The translations under genes were made by a program, and so were the position numbers. Below are positions 1 through 5,679 of a DNA stretch of 7,337 nucleotides, piece after piece. The stretch is taken from assembly GCA_021796905.1 (NCBI GenBank), contig JAKABK010000081.1, positions 1 through 7,337 of the forward strand, written 5' to 3'. Below the pieces are notes generated by a model, which had not been told where the DNA came from, made no database searches, and saw nothing but the letters and a program-made list of their open reading frames with translations. Source of the stretch: Actinomycetes bacterium (lineage in GTDB: Bacteria > Actinomycetota > Acidimicrobiia > Acidimicrobiales > Palsa-688). How positions within the stretch are numbered: the first letter of the stretch is position 1; each line of letters starts with the position of its first letter.

Positions 1-1
1 G

Positions 2-772
2 GTGTGGGCCGGCGCCGAGCGCCCCCGGGCCCGACCGCTGTTCGCCGACCTGCTCCGGGCGGTGGCCGCGGTTCCCGGCATCCGGCGGGTGCGCTACACC
101 AGTCCGCACCCGAAGGACCTGCGTCCCGAGACGATCGAGGCGATGGCCGCCGAGGAGGCGGTCTGCGAGCACCTCCACCTGCCGTTGCAGTCCGGGAGCG
201 ACCGGGTTCTCGCGGCGATGCACCGGGGGTACACCGCCGGGCGCTACCTGGAGCGGCTCGCCGCGGCTCGCTCCGCGATCGCCGACCTCGCGGTCACCAC
301 CGACATCATCGTCGGGTTCCCCGGCGAGAGCGAGGACGACTTCGCTTCCACCCTGGAAGTGGTCGCCGAGGCCGGCTACGACAGTGCGTACACCTTCGTG
401 TACTCACCCCGCCCGGGCACCGAGGCGGCTGCACGGCAGGAGGCCTTCGTCGCCCCGGAGGTGGTCGCCGAGCGCTTCGAGCGGCTCCGGGTGGTCGTGG
501 AGCGTTCCGCGCTGGCCCACCACCAGGCGCGGGTCGGCAGGGTGGAGGAGGTGCTGGTGGAAGGACCCTCCAAGCGGGACCCGGGGATGGTCTCGGGCCG
601 GACCCGCCAAGCCAAGCTCGTCCACCTGCCCGCAGCACCCGGTGTCCTGCGCCCGGGGACCATCGCCGACGCCCGGATCGTGCGGGCCGCCCCGCACTTC
701 TTGGTGGGCGAGCTGGTCGAGGTCACCGCCGAGCCCCGGCACCGCACCCGCATCCCGGTGGCGGCCCTCTGA
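2..772 (+). CDS. miaB: MiaB, tRNA-2-methylthio-N6-dimethylallyladenosine synthase (3' part only)
   Basis: MiaB is a radical-SAM methylthiotransferase. It adds a methylthio group to i6A37 next to the anticodon of tRNAs reading UNN codons, giving ms2i6A. Only the last 256 residues are visible. The N-terminal MTTase domain and the CxxxCxxC radical-SAM cluster motif lie before the window, so the GTG at the left edge is probably an internal Val codon, not the start. Seen here are the later radical-SAM strands: YTSPHPKDL (res. 32-40), LHLPLQSGSDRVL (58-70), the TTDIIVGFPGE stretch (99-109) and the YSPRPGT motif (134-140). A TRAM-like RNA-binding domain follows at about 176-241. These motifs distinguish MiaB/MTTase proteins from other radical-SAM enzymes. 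The closely related RimO is the main alternative. MiaB is preferred because miaA follows directly, 56 bases downstream, and encodes the enzyme making its substrate. Confidence 0.9.
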   Translation: MWAGAERPRARPLFADLLRAVAAVPGIRRVRYTSPHPKDLRPETIEAMAAEEAVCEHLHLPLQSGSDRVLAAMHRGYTAGRYLERLAAARSAIADLAVTTDIIVGFPGESEDDFASTLEVVAEAGYDSAYTFVYSPRPGTEAAARQEAFVAPEVVAERFERLRVVVERSALAHHQARVGRVEEVLVEGPSKRDPGMVSGRTRQAKLVHLPAAPGVLRPGTIADARIVRAAPHFLVGELVEVTAEPRHRTRIPVAAL

Positions 773-816
773 GCGGACCGTCAGCTGTGGGCAGTGCCCG
801 ACCGGCCAGGGGGGAC

Positions 817-826
817 GGAGGGGGGG
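817..826 (+). promoter_or_regulatory. Shine-Dalgarno site that fixes the miaA start
   Basis: A GGAGG core (817-821) inside a purine run lies 7 bases before GTG 829. The other in-frame GTG, at 787, has no such site and would add 14 residues rich in Gly, Arg and Ala. This favours 829 as the miaA start. Confidence 0.7.
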
Positions 827-828
827 CT

Positions 829-1773
829 GTGCCGCTGCGCCCGGCTCGTCCCGGGGAGGCACCGCCGGTCCGCCACCTGGCGCTGGTCGGTCCGACCGCT
901 TCGGGAAAGTCGGCGGTGGCGGTCGAGGTCGCGCGAGCGCTCGGCGACGTCGAGATCGTGACCGTCGACTCGATGCAGGTCTACCGGGGCATGGACATCG
1001 GCACGGCCAAACCCGACCTCGCCGCTCGGGGCGGGGTGCCCCACCACCTCATCGACCTGGCCGACCCGTGCGAGGAGTGGACGCTGTCGCGCTGGGTGGG
1101 CGCCGCCCGGGAAGCCGTCGCGGGCATCGAGCGGCGAGGGCACCGGGCGCTGCTCGTCGGCGGCACCGGGCTGTACTTCCGGGCGCTGGTCGACGGGTTG
1201 ACCCCCCCGGGTCGCTACCCGGAGGTCCTCGCCGAGTTGGAGCGCGAGGACGACACGCTGGCCCTGCACCGTCGCCTGGCCGCCCTCGACCCGCTCGCCG
1301 CCGAGCGGATGCTGCCGGGCAACCGCCGGCGGGTCCTCCGGGCGCTGGAGGTGACCCTCGGCAGCGGGAGGCCTTTCTCCTCCTACGGGCCGGGCCTCGA
1401 GGCCTACCCGGAGCCCGGGTGGAGGATCGCCGGGGTCTGGACCGAGCGCGAGGTGGCCTCGGAGCGGATCGCCCGGCGTCTGGAGGCAATGCTCGACGCC
1501 GGGCTGCTCGAGGAGGTCCGCTCGCTCGCCGCCCGCCCCGGTGGATTGTCGCGCACTGCCCGCCAGGCCCTCGGTTACCGCGAGCTGCTCGCGCACCTGG
1601 AGCGCGGGGTGCCGCTCTCGGTCGCCACCGAGGATGCGTTGCGCCGCACCCGGGCCTTCGCCCGACGGCAGCGGGTGTGGTGGCGCCGCGACCCCCGGGT
1701 CGTCTGGTTCGAGGCGGCGGACGATCCGCTGGCAGTCAGCGCCCGCCTGCTGGGAGACTGGAGCGCACCATGA
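829..1773 (+). CDS. miaA: MiaA, tRNA dimethylallyltransferase
   Basis: MiaA transfers the dimethylallyl group of DMAPP to N6 of A37 in tRNAs reading UNN codons, giving i6A37, the substrate of MiaB encoded just upstream. The 314-residue length is normal for the family. Visible motifs are the P-loop GPTASGKS (res. 21-28), the substrate-binding block around DSMQVYRGMDIGTAKP (47-62), PHHLIDL (71-77), GGTGLYFRAL (111-120), the ALGYREL block (247-253) and the basic C-terminal stretch with RRQRVWWRRDPRVVWF (279-294). The start is GTG 829, chosen because a strong Shine-Dalgarno precedes it and the P-loop then falls near residue 21, as usual. The open frame continues far upstream without homology. The TGA stop overlaps the dapF ATG (ATGA). 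No anomalies were seen. Confidence 0.95.
   Translation: MPLRPARPGEAPPVRHLALVGPTASGKSAVAVEVARALGDVEIVTVDSMQVYRGMDIGTAKPDLAARGGVPHHLIDLADPCEEWTLSRWVGAAREAVAGIERRGHRALLVGGTGLYFRALVDGLTPPGRYPEVLAELEREDDTLALHRRLAALDPLAAERMLPGNRRRVLRALEVTLGSGRPFSSYGPGLEAYPEPGWRIAGVWTEREVASERIARRLEAMLDAGLLEEVRSLAARPGGLSRTARQALGYRELLAHLERGVPLSVATEDALRRTRAFARRQRVWWRRDPRVVWFEAADDPLAVSARLLGDWSAP
1760..1763 (+). promoter_or_regulatory. Ribosome binding site of dapF
   Basis: GGAG sits 6 bases before ATG 1770, inside the last codons of miaA. It supports the ATG that overlaps the miaA stop as the true dapF start. Confidence 0.55.
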
Positions 1774-2666
1774 CCACCGTCCCCACCGAGGTCGTGACCG
1801 TCGAGCTCGGCAAGTACCACGGGCTCGGCAACGACTTCCTGGTCGCGTTGGACCCGGAGGTCGAGCCCGACGGGGACCTCGCCAGCCGGCTCTGCGACCG
1901 TCACCGGGGTATCGGCGCCGACGGCCTGGTCGTCGGGCGCCGTCCCGCCGGCAGGCACGGCGACGACGCTGCGCCGGTGCTGTCGTTCCGGTTGTGGAAC
2001 GCCGACGGCTCCGAGGCCGAGATGAGCGGGAACGGGATGCGCTGCCTGGCGCACGCCGCTGCCGACGCCGGCGTCGTCGTGCCCGGCGCGACTTTCACCG
2101 TGAGCACCCCCGCCGGCGACCGTCGGGTGGTGATCGAGCTGAGGGGACCCTCGACGGCGTGGGCCGAGGTCGACATGGGCCGAGCGCAGATCCTCGACGT
2201 CGACGGCGGCTGCAACGTCGACGACGGGCGGATGCAGGTGCGGGTCGGCAACCCGCACCTGGTCGTCGCCGGGCCCGACCCGGCCGGGGTCGACCTCGCG
2301 GCGCTCGGCACGCAGCTGGGGCGGCCCGATCCCTCCGACCCGGCCGGGCGCAACGTCGAGCTCGTGGTCCTCGGTCCCGGAGCCGACGAGCTGACCATGC
2401 GGGTCTGGGAGCGGGGGGTGGGCGAGACCGAGGCGTGCGGGACCGGGTCGGTCGCCGCCGCTGTCGCCTTCCATCACTGGGGCCGGGTCGGATCGGCGGT
2501 CACCGTCCACCAGCCGGGCGGTTCGCTGGTGGTCCACCTCGACGGGGACGGATCGGCCCGCCTGGCCGGCCCGAGCGAGCGGATCGCGATCTGCCGGGTC
2601 GCTCTCGACGCCACCGCGGTCCCCGGCGCCGCCCCGCCCGCGACCTCCGGTGCCCCCAGCCGATGA
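1770..2666 (+). CDS. dapF: DapF, diaminopimelate epimerase, with Ser at the first catalytic Cys position
   Basis: DapF is a cytoplasmic, cofactor-free epimerase that converts LL-diaminopimelate to meso-diaminopimelate for lysine and peptidoglycan. The 298 residues have the family layout of two similar halves. Motifs are HGLGNDFL (res. 17-24), DRHRGIGADGL (43-53), WNADGSEAEM (76-85), GNPHLVV (160-166), ERGVGETEACGTGS (214-227) and PGGSL near 249-253. The second catalytic Cys is present as Cys223 in ACGTGS. The first, normally in CGNGxR, is replaced: the sequence reads MSGNGMRC, with Ser86 (codon AGC at 2025-2027). Cys92, six residues on, aligns with the second Cys of the CGNGARC motif in the E. 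coli and Haemophilus enzymes, which is not the catalytic one. Everything else looks intact, so this may be a lineage variant or a weakened enzyme. The start is ATG 1770, overlapping the miaA stop, and the end overlaps the hflX ATG. Confidence 0.92.
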   Translation: MTTVPTEVVTVELGKYHGLGNDFLVALDPEVEPDGDLASRLCDRHRGIGADGLVVGRRPAGRHGDDAAPVLSFRLWNADGSEAEMSGNGMRCLAHAAADAGVVVPGATFTVSTPAGDRRVVIELRGPSTAWAEVDMGRAQILDVDGGCNVDDGRMQVRVGNPHLVVAGPDPAGVDLAALGTQLGRPDPSDPAGRNVELVVLGPGADELTMRVWERGVGETEACGTGSVAAAVAFHHWGRVGSAVTVHQPGGSLVVHLDGDGSARLAGPSERIAICRVALDATAVPGAAPPATSGAPSR

Positions 2667-3934
2667 GCCTCATCGAGCGGGACCTGCGCGAGAAGATCGT
2701 ACTGGTCGGCGTCACGATCCCTCCCGCCACCGAGGACCAGACCGAACGGCACCTCGACGAGCTGGCACTGCTGGTCGACACCGCCGGCGCCGACGAGGCG
2801 GCCCGGGTGCTGCAGCGCCGGGACGCCCCCGACCCGGCCACCTACATAGGGCGGGGCAAGGCCGAGGAGCTCCGCCAGCTCTCCGAGGCGGTCGACGCCG
2901 ACACGGTGGTCTTCGACGACGAACTGTCCCCCGCCCAGTCCCGCAACCTGGAGAAGATCCTCGGTCGGACCGCGATCGACCGCACCGCGGTGATCCTCGA
3001 CATCTTCGCCCAGAACGCCCGCAGCGAGGAGGGCAAGGCCCAGGTGGAGCTGGCCCAGCTCCGCTACCGGCTGCCCCGCTTGCGGGGCCGGGGCGCCGCC
3101 CTCTCCCAGCAGGCCGGCCGGATCGGCACCCGTGGACCGGGCGAGACCAAGCTCGAGGAGGACCGCCGACGCTTGCTGCGCCGGGTGAGCCGCCTCGAGG
3201 CCGAGCTGCGCCAGCTGACCGAGACCCGTCGCCTGCAGCGCAAGGGCCGACGGCGCAGCCGGCTGTTCTCGGTGTCGCTGGTCGGTTACACCAACGCCGG
3301 GAAGTCCACCCTGCTCAACCGCCTGACCGACGCCGGGGTGCTGGTCGAGGACCGCCTGTTCGCGACCCTCGATCCCCGCACCCGGCGTCTGCAGCTACCC
3401 GGCGGGGAGGCGGTGCTGGTCTCCGACACCGTCGGCTTCGTCCGCAAGCTCCCCCACCAGCTGGTCGAGTCGTTCCGCTCCACCCTCGAGGTGGTCGAGG
3501 AGTCAGACCTGCTGGTCCACCTGGTCGACTCCGCCAGCCCTGAACCTGAAGTGGAGATCGAGGCGGTGAGGGCGGTGCTGGCGGACATCGGGGCCGGCGG
3601 GGTTCCCGAGCTGATGGCGTTCAACAAGTCGGACCTCACCGTCGAGGCGGCCCGGCTCGCGCAGCGCCATCCCGGCGGCCTGGTGCTTTCGGCCCGGACC
3701 GGGGAGGGGGTGGACGGGCTGCTACGAGCAGTCGGGGACCGTCTGCGGGCAACCCTCGAGGTGATCGAGCTGTGTGTGCCCTACGAGCACGGCGAGGTCC
3801 TCGCGGCCGTCCACCGTGAAGGTGAAGTGCTGGTCGAGACCCACGGGGACGATGCGGCACGTTTGCGGGTCCGGGTCGACCGGGCCGGCGCGGCCCGCTT
3901 CGCCGCGTTCCGGGTCGGGGCGGGCAACCCGTGA
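2663..3934 (+). CDS. hflX: HflX, ribosome-associated GTPase
   Basis: HflX is a GTPase of the Obg-HflX class. It binds the 50S subunit and, in studied bacteria, splits stalled or hibernating 70S ribosomes. The length of 423 residues is typical. The N-terminal HflX domain has YIGRGKAEEL (res. 61-70), FDDELSPAQSRNLEK (84-98) and the ILDIFAQNARSEEGKAQVEL stretch (111-130), then IGTRGPGETKLEEDRR (154-169). A helical, likely coiled-coil linker follows at about 165-200. The G domain shows G1 GYTNAGKST (208-216), G2 Thr in FATLDP (233-238), G3 DTVGF (255-259), G4 NKSD (321-324) and G5 SAR (343-345). A short C-terminal domain occupies about 366-420. The ATG overlaps the dapF stop as ATGA. No Shine-Dalgarno is evident upstream, so translation probably depends on ribosomes finishing dapF. 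The stop overlaps the next gene's GTG. Confidence 0.95.
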   Translation: MSLIERDLREKIVLVGVTIPPATEDQTERHLDELALLVDTAGADEAARVLQRRDAPDPATYIGRGKAEELRQLSEAVDADTVVFDDELSPAQSRNLEKILGRTAIDRTAVILDIFAQNARSEEGKAQVELAQLRYRLPRLRGRGAALSQQAGRIGTRGPGETKLEEDRRRLLRRVSRLEAELRQLTETRRLQRKGRRRSRLFSVSLVGYTNAGKSTLLNRLTDAGVLVEDRLFATLDPRTRRLQLPGGEAVLVSDTVGFVRKLPHQLVESFRSTLEVVEESDLLVHLVDSASPEPEVEIEAVRAVLADIGAGGVPELMAFNKSDLTVEAARLAQRHPGGLVLSARTGEGVDGLLRAVGDRLRATLEVIELCVPYEHGEVLAAVHREGEVLVETHGDDAARLRVRVDRAGAARFAAFRVGAGNP

Positions 3935-5154
3935 GCGAGGCAGCGACCGGCGCCAGCCCCGCCGGCGCCCCCGGACGGGGATGGGTCCCGCCGGCCTACC
4001 CCTACGAACGGCTCGCCCCGGCACGTCGTGCCGCTGGCCTGCTGCCCGGTGGGGCGGTCGACCTGTCGGTCGGGACGCCGGTCGACCCGCCGCCCGCCTC
4101 GGTGCTCGCCGCCCTGGCCGACGCCGACGCCGGCGGGGCGACCCGCGGCTACCCGCCGTCGGTCGGAACCCCCGCCCTGCTGGAAGCGATCTCGGCGTGG
4201 TTCGAGGGCACCTTCGGTCTGGCGACCCCGACCGGCGCGATCGGCGTGTGCGTCGGGACCAAGGAGCTGGTGGCCACCACTCCCCAGTGGCTCCGGTTGC
4301 GGGAGCCGTCTCGGGACACGGTCCTCTACCCGGAGGTCTCCTACCCGACCTACGCGATGGGTGCCGAGCTGGCGGGCCTGCGAGCGGTGCCGGTCCCACT
4401 CGACGCCGACTGGCGTCTCGACCTGTCGGCGGTCGCCCCCGCGGACGCGGAGCGCGCCCTCCTGCTCTGGGTCAACTCGCCGGGCAACCCCGCCGGAGGT
4501 CTCGACGACCTCGACGCAGCCGCCGCGTGGGGCAGGCGGCACCGGGTGCCGGTCTTCAGCGACGAGTGCTACGTCGAGCTCACCTGGAACGGCCCGCCAC
4601 GCAGCATCCTCTCCTCCGGGCCCGAGGGGGTCGTCGCGGTCCACTCGCTCTCCAAGCGGTCCAATCTCGCAGGCCTGCGGGTCGGCTGGTACGCCGGCGA
4701 CCCCGAACTGGTCGGGTACCTCCAAGAGGTCCGCAAGCACGTCGGGATGATGGTCCCCGGACCCGCCCAGGCGGCGGCGGTCGCCGCCCTCGGCGACACG
4801 GTGCACGCCTCCGCCCAGCGCGACCGTTACCGCAGACGCCTCGAGCGTCTCGCCGCGGCGCTGTCGGGTGTCGGGGTGGAGGTGCTGCTGCCCGGGGGAG
4901 GCTTCTACCTGTGGGTCCCGGCCCCGGGCGGCGACGCGTGGGGCTGGACCTCGTGGCTGGCCTCGGCGGCGGGGGTGGTCGCCTCCCCCGGGGACTTCTA
5001 CGGCCCGGCCGGCGCCGACCGGGTCCGCCTCGCCATGGTCGCCCCCGACGAGCGGATCGACCTGGTGGCAGAACGACTCGCGCGCCTGGGAGCCACCGGA
5101 GGTGGCGGTTACCGGGATGACCCCGGTGGTGTCGGCGGGGGAGCGGGGGGTTGA
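3931..5154 (+). CDS. dapC: DapC-type N-succinyldiaminopimelate aminotransferase
   Basis: This is a PLP-dependent fold-type I (aspartate aminotransferase superfamily) enzyme. It resembles the actinobacterial succinyldiaminopimelate transaminases, which make N-succinyl-LL-2,6-diaminopimelate from the 6-oxo precursor. Motifs are DLSVGTPVDPP (res. 44-54), YPPSVGTPALLEAI (74-87), GTKELVATTP (109-118), YPTYAMGAELAGL (138-150), NSPGNPAGG (182-190, with the PLP-contacting Asn186), SDECYVELTW (210-219, with Asp211 and Tyr214), the PLP-binding Lys242 in SLSKRSNLAGLR, then Arg250, HVGMMVPGPAQAA (270-282), and Arg366 for carboxylate binding. The start GTG 3931 overlaps the hflX stop (GTGA), and a weak GGGGCGGG precedes it. 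The last 20 residues are a Gly-rich tail beyond the normal fold. The family is certain. DapC specificity rests on motif likeness and on dapF in the same operon; another amino-donor aminotransferase remains possible. Confidence 0.86.
   Translation: MSEAATGASPAGAPGRGWVPPAYPYERLAPARRAAGLLPGGAVDLSVGTPVDPPPASVLAALADADAGGATRGYPPSVGTPALLEAISAWFEGTFGLATPTGAIGVCVGTKELVATTPQWLRLREPSRDTVLYPEVSYPTYAMGAELAGLRAVPVPLDADWRLDLSAVAPADAERALLLWVNSPGNPAGGLDDLDAAAAWGRRHRVPVFSDECYVELTWNGPPRSILSSGPEGVVAVHSLSKRSNLAGLRVGWYAGDPELVGYLQEVRKHVGMMVPGPAQAAAVAALGDTVHASAQRDRYRRRLERLAAALSGVGVEVLLPGGGFYLWVPAPGGDAWGWTSWLASAAGVVASPGDFYGPAGADRVRLAMVAPDERIDLVAERLARLGATGGGGYRDDPGGVGGGAGG
5137..5143 (+). promoter_or_regulatory. Shine-Dalgarno site supporting the TTG start of ybaK
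   Basis: GGGGGAG lies 7 bases before TTG 5151, within the Gly-codon-rich end of dapC. It supports the rare TTG start over the in-frame GTG at 5205. Confidence 0.6.
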
Positions 5155-5633
5155 GCCCGCCGTCGGGCCCGACGCCGGCGGTCACTGTCGCCGCTCGAGC
5201 CGGGGTGGACTTCGAGGTCCACCGCTACGACCACGACCCCGACGAGCCGTCCTACGGGCAGGAGGCCGCCGAGATGCTCGGGGTCGACGAGGACCGGGTG
5301 TTCAAGACCCTCGTCGCGTTCGTGGACGGGCGTCTGGCGGTCGCCGTCGTCCCCGTCTCGGGAGAGCTGGACCTGAAGCGCTTCGCCGCGGCGCTCGGCG
5401 GCCGCAAGGCGGTGATGGCCCACCCGAGCGAAGCCGAGCGGGCCACCGGCTATGTCGTCGGGGGGATCAGCCCGATCGGCCAGAAACGCAAGCTGCCGAC
5501 CGTCGTCGACTCGAGCGCCGAGAGGTGGCCGACGGTCTACGTGAGCGGTGGCCGGAGGGGCCTCGAGCTCGAGCTGGCTCCCGCCGACCTCGCCCGCTTG
5601 GTCGGGGCGAAGCTGGCCGCCATCGGCCGCTGA
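5151..5633 (+). CDS. ybaK: YbaK/EbsC-family Cys-tRNA(Pro) deacylase
   Basis: Proteins of this family hydrolyse Cys-tRNA(Pro), which ProRS forms by mistake, and so act in trans as an editing factor. The 160 residues cover the whole single-domain YbaK fold. Visible are TPAVTVAARAGVDFEVHRYD (res. 8-27), YGQEAAEMLGV (35-45), RVFKTLVAFVDG (49-60, with the conserved Lys52), VAVVPVSGELDL (64-75), ATGYVVGGISPIGQKRKLPT (98-117) and VSGGRRGLELELAPADL (131-147). The start is TTG 5151: it overlaps the dapC stop (TTGA), has a good ribosome binding site, and keeps the N-terminal helix that a start at GTG 5205 would delete. It is the last gene of the plus-strand operon, with 16 bases to the convergent TetR gene. 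Other members of the superfamily deacylate Ala- or Ser-tRNA, but the GGISPIGQKRKLPT block fits the Cys-tRNA(Pro) group best. Confidence 0.9.
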   Translation: MSPPSGPTPAVTVAARAGVDFEVHRYDHDPDEPSYGQEAAEMLGVDEDRVFKTLVAFVDGRLAVAVVPVSGELDLKRFAAALGGRKAVMAHPSEAERATGYVVGGISPIGQKRKLPTVVDSSAERWPTVYVSGGRRGLELELAPADLARLVGAKLAAIGR

Positions 5634-5636
5634 GCT

Positions 5637-5679
5637 GGCCTGGCGCTCCTCAGCCGCCGGAGGATCCCGGGCGCCGGCC
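5637..5679. terminator. Possible bidirectional terminator hairpin between ybaK and the TetR gene
   Basis: The outer stem GGCC(T)GGCGC (5637-5646, T bulged) pairs with GCGCCGGCC (5671-5679). An inner stem TCCTC (5647-5651) pairs with GAGGA (5660-5664). A six-base bulge (5665-5670) separates them on the 3' side. The element spans the 16-base gap between two convergent genes and enters the 3' end of the TetR gene. There is no T-run on either side, so it is not a classical intrinsic terminator. Such GC-rich inverted repeats also arise by chance in DNA of this composition. Confidence 0.35.

Noticed and set aside
2..772. miaB fragment as a complete short gene starting at the edge GTG
   Set aside because: Homology begins mid-domain, and the Fe-S cluster motif and MTTase domain are absent. 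This is truncation by the window edge, not a short gene or a pseudogene.
4..828. Upstream extension of the miaA reading frame through miaB
   Set aside because: The frame is open back to the window edge, but its product is low-complexity Arg/Gly/Pro and overlaps the conserved MiaB frame. The real start is near 829.
781..1596. Long minus-strand open frame (271 codons) opposite miaA
   Set aside because: It lies fully antisense to a clear miaA, has low-complexity Pro/Arg/Gly content and no recognisable motif. Such frames are expected by chance at this GC content.
1575..2537. Long minus-strand open frame (320 codons) opposite miaA/dapF
   Set aside because: It is antisense to two motif-verified genes and has no family features. 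It is a mirror of GC-biased codons.
3781..4806. Long minus-strand open frame (341 codons) opposite hflX/dapC
   Set aside because: It shows the same pattern: no motifs, and it is antisense to a conserved aminotransferase and the end of hflX.
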